From a bacterium (GTDB lineage: Bacteria > Desulfobacterota > Binatia > DP-6): a DNA stretch of 64,000 bases. This document shows positions 1 to 12,819 of the stretch, in pieces. Position 1 is the stretch's first letter. Each line of letters opens with the position of its first letter. A model generated the notes under the pieces. That model ran no database searches. It was given only the letters and a program-made list of their open reading frames with translations, and was not told where the DNA came from. The position numbers and the translations under genes were made by a program. The stretch covers positions 582,001 through 646,000 of the forward strand of contig JAHCID010000003.1 of the NCBI GenBank assembly GCA_026129405.1, in the 5' to 3' direction.

Positions 1-840
1 CGCCATCTCGAACGAGCTGGACGTCAGCCCGGCGGCCCCCATGTCCTGGATGGCGACGATGTGGTCGGTCCGCATCAGCTCGAGGCACGCCTCGAGGAGG
101 AGCTTCTCCGCGAACGGATCGCCGACCTGCACGGCCGGGCGCTTCTCGGACGCGAGCGCGTCGAGGGCCGCCGACGCGAGCAGGCTCGCGCCGTGGATGC
201 CGTCGCGCCCGGTACGCGAGCCCACGTAGATGACGGGATTGCCCGGCCCGGCCGCGCTGGCACGGAAGAGCCGGTCGGCGGGCGCGATGCCGATCGTGAA
301 CGCGTTCACGAGGATGTTGTGGTCGTAGCCGGCGTCGAAGTAGACCTCGCCGCCCACCGTCGGCACGCCGAAGCAGTTGCCGTAGTGCCCCACGCCCCCC
401 ACCACGCCGCGCACGAGGAACGGCGTGCGCGGATGGTCGAGCGAGCCGAAGCGCAGCGAGTCGAGAATCGCGATCGGCCGCGCGCCCATGGTGAAGACGT
501 CGCGCAGGATCCCGCCGACCCCGGTCGTCGCACCCTGGAACGGCTCCACGAACGACGGGTGGTTGTGGCTCTCGATCTTGAAGACGGCGGCCAGCCCGTC
601 GCCGATGTCGACCGCGCCGGCGTTCTCGCCGGGCCCCTGGAGAACCTGCGGTCCCGTCGTCGGCAGCTGGCGCAACCACGCCCGCGAGCTCTTGTAGGAG
701 CAATGCTCCGACCACATGACGCCGAACACCGCGATCTCCTCGAACCGCGGCTCGCGGCCGAGGATGTCGAGGATGCGCTGGTACTCGTCGGGGGTGAGCC
801 CCTGCTCGGCCGCGACCTCGGCGGCGGTGGGTGCACCCAT
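1..840 (-). CDS. purL: Phosphoribosylformylglycinamidine synthase subunit PurL, N-terminal part (gene runs off the window)
   Basis: The first 280 codons of the large FGAM synthase subunit, the ATP-dependent step that turns FGAR into FGAM in purine synthesis using ammonia from PurQ. The small-type PurL signature SEHCSYK lies at about residues 44-50 (His46 expected catalytic) and the ATP/metal segment ESHNHPS at about 89-95. The ATG at 840 follows the purQ stop by three bases, so the two are translationally coupled. Glutaminase (PurQ) and PurS are separate genes here, so this is the three-subunit enzyme rather than the fused proteobacterial form. The gene continues beyond base 1. Confidence 0.95.
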   Translation of the reverse strand, partial: MGAPTAAEVAAEQGLTPDEYQRILDILGREPRFEEIAVFGVMWSEHCSYKSSRAWLRQLPTTGPQVLQGPGENAGAVDIGDGLAAVFKIESHNHPSFVEPFQGATTGVGGILRDVFTMGARPIAILDSLRFGSLDHPRTPFLVRGVVGGVGHYGNCFGVPTVGGEVYFDAGYDHNILVNAFTIGIAPADRLFRASAAGPGNPVIYVGSRTGRDGIHGASLLASAALDALASEKRPAVQVGDPFAEKLLLEACLELMRTDHIVAIQDMGAAGLTSSSFEMA

Positions 841-843
841 GCC

Positions 844-1581
844 TCAGGGTCCCGGAACGACGGTGGGCTCGCGCCGTCCTGCGGCCCCGCCGCGGCCGAG
901 CCAGGCCTGGGCGGAGCGGAACAGCGTGAGGCCATCCTCCCCGCCGGTGAGGCGGTCGGTGGCGTGCTCGGGGTGCGGCATGAGGCCGACGACGTTGCGG
1001 GCCGCGTTGGTGACGCCGGCGACGTTGCCGATCGAGCCGTTCGGGTTCGCCTCTGCCACCGTGCGTCCGGCGCGATCGACGTAGCGGAAGACGATGCGTC
1101 CCTCCGCCTCGAGCGCCGCACAGGTCGCCTCGTCGGCGACCCAGCAGCCCTCGCCGTGCTTCACGGGCAGCGCGAGCAGGTCGCCGGGACGGCACCCGTA
1201 CGTGAACGGCGTGTCCGCCGTCTCGACGCGCACCGTGACGACGTCGCAGACGAAGCGCAGCGAGCGGTTGCGCACGAGCGCGCCCGGCAGCAACCCGGCC
1301 TCGCACAGGATCTGGAAGCCGTTGCAGATGCCGAGCACGAGGCCGCCCGCCCGTGCGTGCTCGCCGACGGCGTCCATCACCGGCGAGAACCGCGCCATCG
1401 CGCCGCATCGCAGGTAGTCGCCGTACGAGAACCCGCCGGGCAGCACCACGCAGTCGACGCCGCGCACGGTGCGATCCTTGTGCCACAGCGGGATCGCCTC
1501 GTCGCCGAGGATGCGCTCCGCCACCCGCAGCGTGTCGCGGTCGTCGTTGGAGCCCGGGAAGGTGACGACGCCCCAGCGCAC
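844..1581 (-). CDS. purQ: FGAM synthase glutaminase subunit PurQ
   Basis: Class I glutamine amidotransferase subunit that supplies ammonia to PurL. The nucleophile sits in LGICNGFQ (Cys86) and the His-Glu part of the triad in PHPEH (His203, Glu205). The usual N-terminal strand ends in FPGSNDD. The 245-aa length fits the family. A longer open frame exists upstream, but the GTG at 1581, two bases after the purS stop, starts exactly at the conserved beta strand and is preferred. Confidence 0.95.
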   Translation of the reverse strand: MRWGVVTFPGSNDDRDTLRVAERILGDEAIPLWHKDRTVRGVDCVVLPGGFSYGDYLRCGAMARFSPVMDAVGEHARAGGLVLGICNGFQILCEAGLLPGALVRNRSLRFVCDVVTVRVETADTPFTYGCRPGDLLALPVKHGEGCWVADEATCAALEAEGRIVFRYVDRAGRTVAEANPNGSIGNVAGVTNAARNVVGLMPHPEHATDRLTGGEDGLTLFRSAQAWLGRGGAAGRREPTVVPGP

Positions 1582-1583
1582 GT

Positions 1584-1844
1584 CTACGCGGTCCCCTCGT
1601 CGATCTCGAAGCGGAAATCCTCGATCACGCCGTTGGCGAGCAGCTGCTCGCACATGCCGCGCACCCGCACCGCCGCCGCCTCGCGCGTGAGGTCGCGCAG
1701 GCGCAGCTCGACGTACCGTCCGACGTGAACCTCGCCCACCTCCGGAAAGCCGAGCGCGTGCAACGAGTGCTGGACGGCCTTCCCCTGCGGATCGAGGATG
1801 CCGCGCTTCGGCGTCACGACCACACGTGCGACGAGCGCCGGCAT
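1584..1844 (-). CDS. purS: FGAM synthase subunit PurS
   Basis: A small 86-aa subunit that bridges PurL and PurQ in the three-subunit FGAM synthase. It has the expected size, the opening segment VVVTPKRGILDPQG and the following GFPEVGEVHVGRYVEL strand typical of PurS. Its ATG overlaps the purC stop (TGATG), and its own stop lies two bases before purQ, so purC-purS-purQ-purL form a coupled block. No unusual residues seen. Confidence 0.93.
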   Translation of the reverse strand: MPALVARVVVTPKRGILDPQGKAVQHSLHALGFPEVGEVHVGRYVELRLRDLTREAAAVRVRGMCEQLLANGVIEDFRFEIDEGTA

Positions 1845-2557
1845 CAGGCGGCCGTCCCGCAGATGCGGCGCGCCGCTTCCTGGTACGCGTCCTCGATGTT
1901 GCCGAGGTCTCGGCGGAAGCGATCCTTGTCGAGCTTCTGGCCGGTGTGCTTGTCCCAGAAGCGGCAGGTGTCGGGACAGATCTCGTCGGCGACGAGCATC
2001 CGCCCCTGGTGGCGGCCGAACTCGAGCTTCATGTCCACCAGCACCAGGTCGCGGGCATCGAGGTACGGACGCAGCACGGCGTTCACCTCGAGCGCGGTGG
2101 CGTTGATCGTGGCGAGCTCCGCCGACGTGGCGAGCTTCAGCACGCGGATGTGCCAGTCGTTGAGGAGCGGATCGCCCAGGGCGTCGTCCTTGAAGTAGTG
2201 CTCGAGGATGGGCTCGGGCAGCAGCTCGCCTTCCGGGCGGCCGAGGCGCTGCGCCAGGCTGCCCGCGACCACGTTGCGGACGACCACCTCGATCTTCACG
2301 ATCTCGCAGGCGCGAATCAGCATCTCGCGCTCGGACAGCCGGCGTACGAAGTGGGTCGCGATGCCGTTGTCCTCGAGGAGGCGGAACAGCACCTCGGAGA
2401 TGCGGTTGTTGACGACGCCCTTCGCGGCGATCGTGCCGCGCTTCTGCGCATTGAATGCGGTCGCGTCGTCCTTGAAGTACTGGACGAGGGTGTCCGGGTC
2501 GGCGGTCCGGTAGACCTGCTTGGCCTTGCCTTCGTAGAGAAGCTCACGCCGCTCCAT
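1844..2557 (-). CDS. purC: SAICAR synthase PurC
   Basis: Phosphoribosylaminoimidazole-succinocarboxamide synthase, joining aspartate to CAIR in purine synthesis. The protein is 237 aa, normal for the bacterial form. The N-terminus [11 protein letters not shown] is the family's ATP-binding hairpin, and FKDDATAFN and FVDTH-type segments (here TCRFWD near the C-terminus) are as expected. The ATG at 2557 is preferred over upstream in-frame ATGs because it begins at this conserved hairpin. It overlaps the 3' end of purB by 14 bases. Confidence 0.95.
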   Translation of the reverse strand: MERRELLYEGKAKQVYRTADPDTLVQYFKDDATAFNAQKRGTIAAKGVVNNRISEVLFRLLEDNGIATHFVRRLSEREMLIRACEIVKIEVVVRNVVAGSLAQRLGRPEGELLPEPILEHYFKDDALGDPLLNDWHIRVLKLATSAELATINATALEVNAVLRPYLDARDLVLVDMKLEFGRHQGRMLVADEICPDTCRFWDKHTGQKLDKDRFRRDLGNIEDAYQEAARRICGTAA

Positions 2558-3842
2558 CACCGTCCTCGAGCGCCCGCAGAAGGAGTGCGTCCACATGCCG
2601 CAGGTGGTGGGTGATGTCAAAGAGACCATCCAGCTCTGCGGGCGGCAGATGGCGCGTGATCTCCGGGTCGGCGGCGAGGGCCGCCCGCAGGTCGCCGCCG
2701 GCGAGCGCATGGCGCTGCACCAGGCGATAGGCGTCGTCGCGACGCAGCCCACGCCGGACGAGGGTCAGCAGCACCTGCTCGGAGAACGGTGCGCCGCCGA
2801 GGCGCGCGAGGTTCGCGGCCATCGCGTCCGGGCGCACGTCGAGGCCGTCGACGACGCGGGTCAGGCGCGCCAGCATGAAGTCGAGGGCGATCGTCGCGTC
2901 GGGACCGATGACGCGCTCGACCGACGAGTGGCTGATGTCCCGCTCGTGCCACAGGGCCATGTTCTCGAGCGAGGACATGGCGTAGCCGCGCAGCAGGCGC
3001 GCGATGCCGCAGAGATTCTCCGTGAGGATGGGGTTGCGCTTGTGCGGCATCGCCGAGCTGCCCTTCTGCTTGGCGCCGAAGGGCTCCAGCGCTTCGCTCA
3101 CCTCGGTGCGCTGGAGGTGGCGGATCTCGGTCGCGATGCGCTCGCAGGTGCCGCCGACGATCGCGCACACGGCGAAGAAGCGCGCGTGCCGGTCGCGCGG
3201 GATGATCTGCGTCGCGATCGGCTCCGGGCGCAGGCCGAGCCGTGCCATGACCGACGCCTCGACCTCGGGCGGGTTGTTCGCGAACGTGCCGACGGCGCCG
3301 GAGAGCTTGCCGTGAGCGATCGCCGTGCGGGCCGCGGCCAGCTGCGCCCGCCCGCGCGACAGCTCGGCGTACCAGCTCGCGCACTTGAGCCCGAAGGTGA
3401 TCGGCTCGGCGTGGATGCCGTGCGTGCGGCCGATCATCGGCGTGTATCGATGCCGCTCGGCCTGCCGGCGAACGGCGGCGCGGAGCGCATCGACGCCGAC
3501 CAGCAGGAGATCGGCGGCGTCGCGAAGCTGGAGCGCGAAGGCGGTGTCGACGACGTCGCTCGAGGTGAGACCGAGGTGGAGCCAGCGGCTCTCGTCGCCG
3601 AGCTTCTCGGTGACGGAGGAGACGAAGGCGATCACGTCGTGGTGTACCTCGGCCTCGATCTCCTGCATGCGTGCGACGTCGATGCGGGCGTCGCGCCGCA
3701 GCACGCGCGCCGCCTCGGCCGGCACCTCGCCGCGCTCGGCCAATGCGTCGACGAGCGCGAGCTCGACGTCGAGCCAGCGCTGGAGCCGCGACTCCTCCGA
3801 CCAGAGGCGCCCCATCTCCGGGCGGGTGTAGCGTGGGATCAT
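2544..3842 (-). CDS. purB: Adenylosuccinate lyase PurB
   Basis: A 432-aa fumarase-superfamily lyase acting twice in purine synthesis (SAICAR and adenylosuccinate cleavage). The superfamily signature [11 protein letters not shown], the active-site loop, is clear at about residues 257-267, and the TSSDVVDTA segment near residue 90 contributes to the substrate site. The ATG at 3842 forms an ATGA overlap with the dut stop, which fixes the start. An open frame continues 118 codons upstream through dut but has no family similarity. Confidence 0.96.
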   Translation of the reverse strand: MIPRYTRPEMGRLWSEESRLQRWLDVELALVDALAERGEVPAEAARVLRRDARIDVARMQEIEAEVHHDVIAFVSSVTEKLGDESRWLHLGLTSSDVVDTAFALQLRDAADLLLVGVDALRAAVRRQAERHRYTPMIGRTHGIHAEPITFGLKCASWYAELSRGRAQLAAARTAIAHGKLSGAVGTFANNPPEVEASVMARLGLRPEPIATQIIPRDRHARFFAVCAIVGGTCERIATEIRHLQRTEVSEALEPFGAKQKGSSAMPHKRNPILTENLCGIARLLRGYAMSSLENMALWHERDISHSSVERVIGPDATIALDFMLARLTRVVDGLDVRPDAMAANLARLGGAPFSEQVLLTLVRRGLRRDDAYRLVQRHALAGGDLRAALAADPEITRHLPPAELDGLFDITHHLRHVDALLLRALEDGDGAA

Positions 3843-4309
3843 GCGCGTTCTCCGCTTCCGGTGCTGCCGAAGCCCCCGCTGCCGCGCGCGCTGTCGTCGA
3901 GGCGCGCGACCTCGTTCCAGGTGATGCGAGTGACCGGCGCGACGACGAGCTGCGCGATGCGCTCGCCCCGGGCGAGCGTGACCGGCGCCGTGCCGAAGTT
4001 CACCAGGATGACCTGGATCTCGCCCCGGTAGTCCGCATCGATCGTGCCTGGGGCGTTCAGCACGGTGACGCCATGGCGCAGCGCCAGCCCGCTGCGCGGC
4101 CGCACCTGCGCCTCGTAGCCCGCCGGCAGCGCGATGGCGATGCCGGTCGGGACGAGCGCGCGCCCGCCGGGCGGAAGCTCGACGGGCTCGATGCAATCGG
4201 CGTGCAGGTCGAGCCCGGCCGCAGCCGGCGTCATGTAGCGGGGCAGCGGCAGCGCCTCCGGACCGCCCCGGAGCCGCGTCACCGCGACGGCGATCGGAGC
4301 GGCCGTCAC
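3839..4309 (-). CDS. dut: Deoxyuridine triphosphatase
   Basis: A 156-aa trimeric dUTPase that hydrolyses dUTP to dUMP. All five motifs are present: AAGLDLHA (30-37), PRSGLA (71-76), [13 protein letters not shown] (85-97, catalytic Asp91), RIAQLV (117-122) and the glycine-rich tail [11 protein letters not shown] (141-151). It overlaps the M16 peptidase and purB by four bases each, placing it inside the purine operon. Confidence 0.96.
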   Translation of the reverse strand: MTAAPIAVAVTRLRGGPEALPLPRYMTPAAAGLDLHADCIEPVELPPGGRALVPTGIAIALPAGYEAQVRPRSGLALRHGVTVLNAPGTIDADYRGEIQVILVNFGTAPVTLARGERIAQLVVAPVTRITWNEVARLDDSARGSGGFGSTGSGERA

Positions 4310-5559
4310 CCCGGGGTCACCGCGCCGTCGAGCGTGGCTCCCCGCAGGTCGCCGAGCACCGTGATCCCGACGTCCCCGGTTCCGAACAGGCGGCCGGCGA
4401 CACGTACGACGGCGTCGTTGTCGACGGCGTCGATCGCGTGTGCCACCTCGTCGAGCGGCACGTCGCGCCCGTAGTAGAGCGCGTTGCGGGCGATGCGGCT
4501 CATGCGGCTGTCGCTCGTCTCGAGCGCCAGCAGCATGTTGCCCTTCATCTGCGTGCGCGCGCGGTCGAGCTCCTCGGCGCGCAGCCCCTCGCGCGGGAGG
4601 GCGCCGAACTCCCGGCGCACGAGGTCGATCACCTCCTGCGTCGCATCGGGGCTCGTGCCGACGTAGACGCCGGTGTAGCCGGCGTCGGCGTAGCTCGAGA
4701 GGAAGGAGTACACCGTGTACGCCTTACCGCGCCGCTCCCGGATCTCCTGGAACAGGCGCGAGCTCATGCCGCCCCCGAGCGCGACGTTGAGGACGTGGGC
4801 GGCGTAGCGATCCGGGTCGCTCTGCGGGATGCCCGGCGTCCCGAGGCAGACGTGGACCTGCTCGAGCGGCTTCGCATGGACTCGCACCGCGGCGCGCGCG
4901 GCAGGAGACGGCTGCGGCACGGGCGGCGTCGTGCCCCCGAGGGAGCCGAAGTGGCGCGCGACGACGTCGACGAGCGCCGCGTGCGTCAGGTTGCCGGCCG
5001 CCGCGACGAGGATACGGTCGGGCCGGTACCGCGCCTCGAGGAAGCCGAGGAAGTCGTCGCGCCGAAGTGCACCGACCGTCGTCGCCGTGCCGGCGATGGG
5101 ACGCGCGAGGGGATGCTCGCCCCACCAGCTCTGCGCGAACAGATCGTGGACCCAGTCGTCGGGTGTGTCCTCGACCTGCGATATCTCCTGGACGATGACG
5201 GTGCGCTCGCGGTCGATCTCCTCCGCGGCGAAGCGGGAGTGGAGGAAGATGTCGGCGAGGAGGTCGAGCGCCATCGGCAGGTGCTCGGCCAGCACCTTCG
5301 CGTAGTAGCAGGTGTGTTCCTTGCCCGTGAACGCGTTGAGCACGCCGCCGACGGCGTCGATCGTCTCCGCGATCTGCGCCGCCGTGCGGGTGTCCGTGCC
5401 CTTGAAGAACAGGTGCTCGAGGAAGTGCGAGATCCCCGCCTGCTCGGAGCGCTCCCAGCGCGAGCCGTTCTCGACCCAGATGCCGATCGTGACCGACCCG
5501 AGCTGGGGCAGCTCCTCGGACAGGACGCGGATCCCGTTCGGGAGGCGCGAGGCCTGCAT
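4306..5559 (-). CDS. M16 family zinc metallopeptidase (YmxG/MPP-beta-like)
   Basis: A 417-aa processing-peptidase-like protein. The inverted zinc motif HFLEH (His45, Glu48, His49) and the third ligand Glu125, 76 residues after His49, match the M16B signature, so it should be catalytically active. The C-terminal half carries the usual inactive-like repeat (SRLFQEIRE segment). Position next to pnp and dut is common in Gram-negative and Gram-positive bacteria. The physiological substrate is unknown. Confidence 0.9.
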   Translation of the reverse strand: MQASRLPNGIRVLSEELPQLGSVTIGIWVENGSRWERSEQAGISHFLEHLFFKGTDTRTAAQIAETIDAVGGVLNAFTGKEHTCYYAKVLAEHLPMALDLLADIFLHSRFAAEEIDRERTVIVQEISQVEDTPDDWVHDLFAQSWWGEHPLARPIAGTATTVGALRRDDFLGFLEARYRPDRILVAAAGNLTHAALVDVVARHFGSLGGTTPPVPQPSPAARAAVRVHAKPLEQVHVCLGTPGIPQSDPDRYAAHVLNVALGGGMSSRLFQEIRERRGKAYTVYSFLSSYADAGYTGVYVGTSPDATQEVIDLVRREFGALPREGLRAEELDRARTQMKGNMLLALETSDSRMSRIARNALYYGRDVPLDEVAHAIDAVDNDAVVRVAGRLFGTGDVGITVLGDLRGATLDGAVTPG

Positions 5560-5562
5560 CCG

Positions 5563-7665
5563 CTAGCGGGCCGCCTCTCCGCGCCCCTCGGACTCCTTGA
5601 GCGCTTCCTTGCGGGACAGGCGGATCTTGCCGGACTTGTCGATCTCGAGAACCTTCACGTCGATGACGTCGCCTTCCTTGAGGACGTCCGAGACCGCGCG
5701 CACGCGCTCGTTGGCGAGCTGCGAGATGTGCACGAGGCCGTCGGTGCCGGGCATGATTTCGACGAAGGCGCCGAAGTCGACGATGCGACGCACGGTGCCG
5801 CGGTATATCTTCCCGATCTCGGCCTCGGCCGTGAGCGAGCGGATCCATTCGAGGGCGCGCTGCATCGCCTCGCCGTCGGCCGACGCCACGAGCACGGTGC
5901 CGTCGTCCTGGACGTCGATCTTGCAGCCGGTCTCCTCGACGATGCTGCGGATGACCTTCCCGCCCGGACCGATGAGGTCGCGGATGCGATCCTGCTTGAT
6001 CTTGATCGTGACGATGCGCGGGGCGTGGATCGACAGCTCGGGCGCGTGCGTCTTCAGCGACGCATCCATGATGTCGAGGATGTGCAGGCGCGAGGCGCGA
6101 GCCTGCTCGAGCGCCTGCTGCATGACGGCACGGGTGACGCCGCCGATCTTGTTGTCCATCTGCAGCGCGGTGACGCCGTCCCGCGTGCCGGCGACCTTGA
6201 AGTCCATGTCGCCGAGATGGTCCTCGTCGCCGAGGATGTCCGACAGGACGGCGACGTCGTCGCCCTCCTTGATGAGGCCCATCGCGACGCCGGCGACGGC
6301 GGCCTTGATGGGCACGCCGGCCTGCATCAGCGACAGCGAGCCGCCGCACACGCTCGCCATGGACGAGGAGCCGTTCGATTCGAGAACCTCGGACACGATG
6401 CGGATCGTGTATGGGAAGTCGCCCTCGGCGGGCACCACCGGCGCGAGCGCGCGCTCGGCGAGCGCGCCGTGGCCGATCTCGCGCCGTCCTGGCCCGCGCA
6501 GGAACTTCACCTCGCCGGTGCTGTACGGCGGGAAGTTGTAGTGCAGCATGAAGCGCTTGTAGTACTCGCCGGTCAGCGCATCGATCTTCTGCTCGTCCGA
6601 CGACGTGCCGAGCGTGGTGACCGCGAGCGCCTGCGTCTCGCCGCGCGTGAAGACCGCCGAGCCGTGCGTGCGCGGCAGGACGCCGACCTCGCATGTGATC
6701 GGCCGCACGTCGGCGAGACCGCGCCCGTCGATGCGCTTGTGCGTCTTCAGGATCGCCTGGCGGACGAACTCCTTCTTCACCTTGTCGACGAGGAAGCCCA
6801 CCGCCTTGCGACGATCCGCCTGGTCGCCGCCCAGAGCCTGCACGACCTCGGCATGCACGGCGTCGGTCGCGGCGTAGCGCTCCTGCTTCACCGTCTTCGC
6901 GAGCGCCTCGCGCAGCTTCACGGCCGCCATCTCGCGGACGCTCGCCTCGAGCGCCGGGTCGCTGGCCGCCGCGGCCAGGATGCGCTTCGGCCTACCTGCC
7001 ACCTTGCGCAGCTCCTCCTGCAACGCGATGAGCGGCTGGAGCGCCTCGTGGGCGGTGAACAGCGCCTCGAGCATGAGCGCGTCGGGCAGCACCTGCGCCC
7101 CGCCCTCGACCATGAGGATGGCGTCGCGCGAGCCGGCGACGACGAGGTTGAGCGTCGTCTCCGGGAGCTGCTCTTGTGTGAGGTTGACGACGAACTCGTC
7201 GCCGATGCGCCCGAGCCGGACGGCCGCGATCGGCTCCTTGAACGGGATGTCGGAGAGCGTGAGCGCCGCGGACGCCCCGAGGATCGAGATCATGTCGGGG
7301 TCGTTCTCGCGGTCGTGCGAGAGGACGGTGGCGATGACCTGCGTCTCGCACACGAAGCCCTTCGGGAAGAGGGGCCGGATGGGACGGTCGATCAGGCGTG
7401 AGGTGAGGATCTCCTTCTCCGCCTGGCGTCCCTCGCGCTTGAAGAAGCCGCCCGGGATCTTGCCGGCGGCGAAGGTCTTCTCGACGTAGTCACAGGTGAG
7501 CGGAAAGAAGTCGATGCCTTCCCGCGCACTCTGGCTGGCGGTGGCCGTCACCAGGACGACGGTCTCACCGTACTGAACAAGCGCCGATCCACCGGCCTGC
7601 TTGGCCAGACGGCCGGTCTCGATCGACAGGCGCCGACCGTGGAAGTCGGCTTCTACCTTGTGCAT
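5563..7665 (-). CDS. pnp: Polyribonucleotide nucleotidyltransferase (PNPase)
   Basis: A 3'-5' phosphorolytic exoribonuclease of 700 aa: two RNase PH domains with a linking helical region, a KH domain (LIGPGGKVI near residues 560-570) and a C-terminal S1 domain (about 615-690). The [18 protein letters not shown] segment is the phosphate-binding region of the second PH core. The ATG at 7665 is preceded by a strong AGGGGAG ribosome-binding site; upstream in-frame codons lack similarity. It lies downstream of rpsO as in most bacteria. Confidence 0.97.
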   Translation of the reverse strand: MHKVEADFHGRRLSIETGRLAKQAGGSALVQYGETVVLVTATASQSAREGIDFFPLTCDYVEKTFAAGKIPGGFFKREGRQAEKEILTSRLIDRPIRPLFPKGFVCETQVIATVLSHDRENDPDMISILGASAALTLSDIPFKEPIAAVRLGRIGDEFVVNLTQEQLPETTLNLVVAGSRDAILMVEGGAQVLPDALMLEALFTAHEALQPLIALQEELRKVAGRPKRILAAAASDPALEASVREMAAVKLREALAKTVKQERYAATDAVHAEVVQALGGDQADRRKAVGFLVDKVKKEFVRQAILKTHKRIDGRGLADVRPITCEVGVLPRTHGSAVFTRGETQALAVTTLGTSSDEQKIDALTGEYYKRFMLHYNFPPYSTGEVKFLRGPGRREIGHGALAERALAPVVPAEGDFPYTIRIVSEVLESNGSSSMASVCGGSLSLMQAGVPIKAAVAGVAMGLIKEGDDVAVLSDILGDEDHLGDMDFKVAGTRDGVTALQMDNKIGGVTRAVMQQALEQARASRLHILDIMDASLKTHAPELSIHAPRIVTIKIKQDRIRDLIGPGGKVIRSIVEETGCKIDVQDDGTVLVASADGEAMQRALEWIRSLTAEAEIGKIYRGTVRRIVDFGAFVEIMPGTDGLVHISQLANERVRAVSDVLKEGDVIDVKVLEIDKSGKIRLSRKEALKESEGRGEAAR

Positions 7666-7670
7666 GAATT

Positions 7671-7694
7671 CTCCCCTGCGGCGCGGAGCGCCGC
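7671..7694 (-). promoter_or_regulatory. pnp leader hairpin abutting its ribosome-binding site
   Basis: A perfect 7-bp stem (7678-7684 with 7688-7694) closing a three-base loop ends directly at the pnp ribosome-binding site (7671-7677). In enterobacteria a hairpin in the rpsO-pnp spacer is the RNase III/PNPase autoregulation site. Whether this one acts the same way is inference. Confidence 0.45.
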
Positions 7695-7748
7695 GCTGGC
7701 GTGTTGCGAGCGTCGACGGGGAGAAGAAGGGGGGTGCAGCGGTGGCGG

Positions 7749-8018
7749 CTACTTCCGGATGCCGAGCCGCTCGATGAGGCCCTTGTACCGGCCGAAGTCG
7801 CGCCGCTTCAGGTAGTCGAGAAGCCGTCGGCGCTGGCCGACGAGCTTGAGAAGCCCGCGACGGGAATGGTGATCCTTCCGATGCACTTTGAAGTGCTCGG
7901 TCAGATACGTGATCCGTTGAGTCAGGAGCGCGACCTGCACTTCGGGCGACCCGGTGTCGGTATCGTGCCGACGATGGGTCGTCACCAGCTCTTGCGTGCG
8001 CTCCTTGAGCACTGCCAT
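7749..8018 (-). CDS. rpsO: 30S ribosomal protein S15
   Basis: An 89-aa primary 16S rRNA-binding protein. The family core [16 protein letters not shown] and the [21 protein letters not shown] segment are intact. The ATG at 8018 is preceded by a purine-rich AGAGGGCGGG site. It is followed by an 83-base spacer and pnp. Confidence 0.97.
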   Translation of the reverse strand: MAVLKERTQELVTTHRRHDTDTGSPEVQVALLTQRITYLTEHFKVHRKDHHSRRGLLKLVGQRRRLLDYLKRRDFGRYKGLIERLGIRK

Positions 8019-8065
8019 CCCGCCCTCTCCGTTTCCGTTCTTTCTCGCTTGTGTTTAACTGCCGG

Positions 8066-8094
8066 CACCTAACACGCGGTCCGGACGTTGTCCA
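8066..8094 (-). promoter_or_regulatory. Candidate promoter for rpsO-pnp
   Basis: TGGACA (8094-8089), 17-base spacer, TAGGTG (8071-8066), in the 98-base truB-rpsO gap. The -35 matches 5/6 positions; the -10 keeps only the leading TA. Initiation would give a leader of about 40 bases containing the rpsO ribosome-binding site. Confidence 0.35.
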
Positions 8095-8116
8095 GCTGCG
8101 TAGAGGCCTTCGCGCT

Positions 8117-8995
8117 TCATGCACCCACCAGACGGGCCAACCGCCAGCCGTCCGTCCCGATCGTTTCGACGACGGCGACGACCATGCCGGTCCCGTCCAC
8201 CACGAGCGCGGTCTCATCCGCGGCGTGCGGCGCCGGCAGCGACGCGAGCACGCCCTGCTGACCGTGCCGCAGGCGAACCACTTCTGTGTCCGAGAGCGGC
8301 AGCGGACGCAAGCCCGCGAGCGCTTCCCGGATGGGAATCAGCGGCAGCGGTCCCGCATGCGCGGCCAGCGCCTCCGGCGTCTGCGCATCCGCGATGCGGA
8401 ACGCACCCACCTCGGTCCGACGCAGACGGCTCAGATGCGCGAGCGTGCCGATCGCCGCCCCCAGATCGGCCGCCAGCACTCGGACGTAGGTTCCCTTGGA
8501 GCAGGCGACGTCGAACTCGAGGGTGCCGCCCTCGCCCGCCTCCAGGCGCAGCGCGTGTATCTCGATCGGACGCGGCGCTCGGTCCACCTCGATGCCCTGA
8601 CGGGCGAGTCGATAGAGCGGGACACCGTCGCGCTTCAGCGCCGAGTACATCGGCGGCGTCTGCGTGGTCGGTCCGACGAAGCGGCGGGAGAGCTCGTGGA
8701 GCTGCGTGGCCGTCACCGGCGGCACGGGCGCAGTCGCCGTCACGGTCCCGGTGCGATCGAGCGTGTCCGTACTCGTCCCGAGCTGGATGGTGCCCTCGTA
8801 GCGCTTGCGCTCGAGCAGGAGCCAGCGCGCGACTTTGGTCGCCTCCCCGATGCACAGCGGCAGGAGCCCGCTCGCGAATGGGTCGAGCGTCCCGAGATGC
8901 CCCACCTTGGCCGCGCCCAGCCGGCCCTTGAGCGCCCGGATCACTCCCGCCGAGCTCACGCCTTCCGGCTTGTCGACGAGGAGGATGCCGTTCAC
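8117..8995 (-). CDS. truB: tRNA pseudouridine-55 synthase TruB
   Basis: A 292-aa enzyme that makes pseudouridine 55 in the T-loop of tRNAs. The catalytic aspartate is Asp38 in GTLDPFASG; the N-terminal [11 protein letters not shown] and the KRYEG and [10 protein letters not shown] segments are typical. A C-terminal PUA-like tail is present. It overlaps rbfA by four bases. Confidence 0.96.
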   Translation of the reverse strand: MNGILLVDKPEGVSSAGVIRALKGRLGAAKVGHLGTLDPFASGLLPLCIGEATKVARWLLLERKRYEGTIQLGTSTDTLDRTGTVTATAPVPPVTATQLHELSRRFVGPTTQTPPMYSALKRDGVPLYRLARQGIEVDRAPRPIEIHALRLEAGEGGTLEFDVACSKGTYVRVLAADLGAAIGTLAHLSRLRRTEVGAFRIADAQTPEALAAHAGPLPLIPIREALAGLRPLPLSDTEVVRLRHGQQGVLASLPAPHAADETALVVDGTGMVVAVVETIGTDGWRLARLVGA

Positions 8996-9357
8996 GGCTT
9001 GCCGCCCCCTCCCGGCGACCTGGTCGCAGCGAGGAGCGCGTCCATGCGGCGGGCGGTGTCGGGAAGGGTATCGTACTCGAAGCGCAGCGTCGGCGTGGTG
9101 CGCATGGCGAGGGCTTCGCCGAGGCGGCGCCGCAAGAAGGTCGTCGCGCGCACGAGTCCCTGCGCCGTTGCGGCGCGCTCGGTCTCGTCGTCGCCGAGGG
9201 TGCGCCAGAAGACGCGGGCCTGCTTCAGATCGGCCGTCAGGCGGACGGCGGTGATGGTGACGGCGCGCAGGCGCGGGTCGGCAACCTCACGCACCAGCAG
9301 CTCGGCGAGCTCCACCTGGAGCCGGTGGGCGACGCGTTCCCGGCGATGTTCCGGCAT
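8992..9357 (-). CDS. rbfA: Ribosome-binding factor A
   Basis: A 121-aa KH-type 30S maturation factor. The start RRERVAHRLQVELAELL and the DPRL...TITAVRLTADLKQARVF core match RbfA; the proline/glycine-rich tail is short. It lies between the DUF503 gene and truB, a standard infB-rbfA-truB arrangement. Confidence 0.94.
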   Translation of the reverse strand: MPEHRRERVAHRLQVELAELLVREVADPRLRAVTITAVRLTADLKQARVFWRTLGDDETERAATAQGLVRATTFLRRRLGEALAMRTTPTLRFEYDTLPDTARRMDALLAATRSPGGGGKP

Positions 9358-9367
9358 GCCTTCGGAG

Positions 9368-9655
9368 TCAGTAGTGGAGGAACTCGACGCGTTCCTCTCC
9401 GAGCTGCGCCAGCGCGAGCTCGTCGATGAAGTTCACCACCTGGCGGAGGCACGCATCGACGTGGGGCTGCTCGCTCCCGACCTGGCTCACGCCGAGGACG
9501 GCGCGTTGCCAATGATCGTGCTCGTCGCACTCGGCGATCGACACGTTGAACTTGTTCTGCACCCGCTGCTTGATCGCGCGCAGCACGCTGCGTTTGCCCT
9601 TCAGGGATCGATTGTCGGGCAGCAGGATCTCGAGCCGCAGGACCCCGACCACCAT
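9368..9655 (-). CDS. DUF503 family protein (YlxP-like)
   Basis: A 95-aa protein with the DUF503 signature: an initial strand VVGVLRLEILLP, then SLKGKRSVLR and a C-terminal NFID segment. The ATG at 9655 is used because a GGAG box lies upstream and the infB stop is at 9672; the longer frame would overlap infB. Homologues sit between infB and rbfA in many bacteria and probably assist ribosome assembly, but the exact role is not established. Confidence 0.85.
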   Translation of the reverse strand: MVVGVLRLEILLPDNRSLKGKRSVLRAIKQRVQNKFNVSIAECDEHDHWQRAVLGVSQVGSEQPHVDACLRQVVNFIDELALAQLGEERVEFLHY

Positions 9656-9671
9656 CGGCCGGCTCCGGTGC

Positions 9672-12524
<2,853 letters not shown>

Positions 12525-12531
12525 GAACTCC

Positions 12532-12819
12532 TCAGGCCTCGGCCTCGGTCGGGGCGGTGAGCGCTCCGACGAGGGCCTCGCGGGCGGCCCGCGCCGGATT
12601 GCATCGTAGCGAACGCACGGGCCCACGCCGGGCGATGAACGACTGGGCACAGCTGGCATCGCGATGCAGATACGCACCACGGCCCGGGCGACGCCGACGC
12701 GGATCGAGCACCAGCGCCCCGGCGACGGCGACGAAGCGGACGAGCGCCTGCTGCGGGGCACGCGCTCCGCAGCCCGCGCACGAGCGAACCGGTCCAGCGA
12801 TGTCGGGTCGGCGCGTCAC
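12532..12819 (-). CDS. YlxR family (DUF448) RNA-binding protein
   Basis: A 95-aa protein lying between nusA and infB. The YlxR hallmarks are RSCAGCGAR near residues 12-20, ALVRFV, and GRGAYLH (47-53). It starts with GTG at 12819 in a GTGA overlap with the nusA stop, so it is translationally coupled. The family is a nucleoid- or RNase P-associated RNA-binding factor in some species. The usual GRGAYLC is GRGAYLH here. Confidence 0.85.
   Translation of the reverse strand: MTRRPDIAGPVRSCAGCGARAPQQALVRFVAVAGALVLDPRRRRPGRGAYLHRDASCAQSFIARRGPVRSLRCNPARAAREALVGALTAPTEAEA

Noticed and set aside
61-1728. Long plus-strand open frame opposite purL-purQ-purS
   Set aside because: Antisense to clear genes; arginine/alanine-rich translation with no family features, typical of high-GC shadow frames.
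4438-7401. 987-codon plus-strand frame opposite the M16 and pnp genes
   Set aside because: Composition is that of a reverse-complement shadow; no ribosome-binding site or motif. Similar long antisense frames at 9546-12560, 39657-42719 and 45844-49158 were rejected for the same reason.
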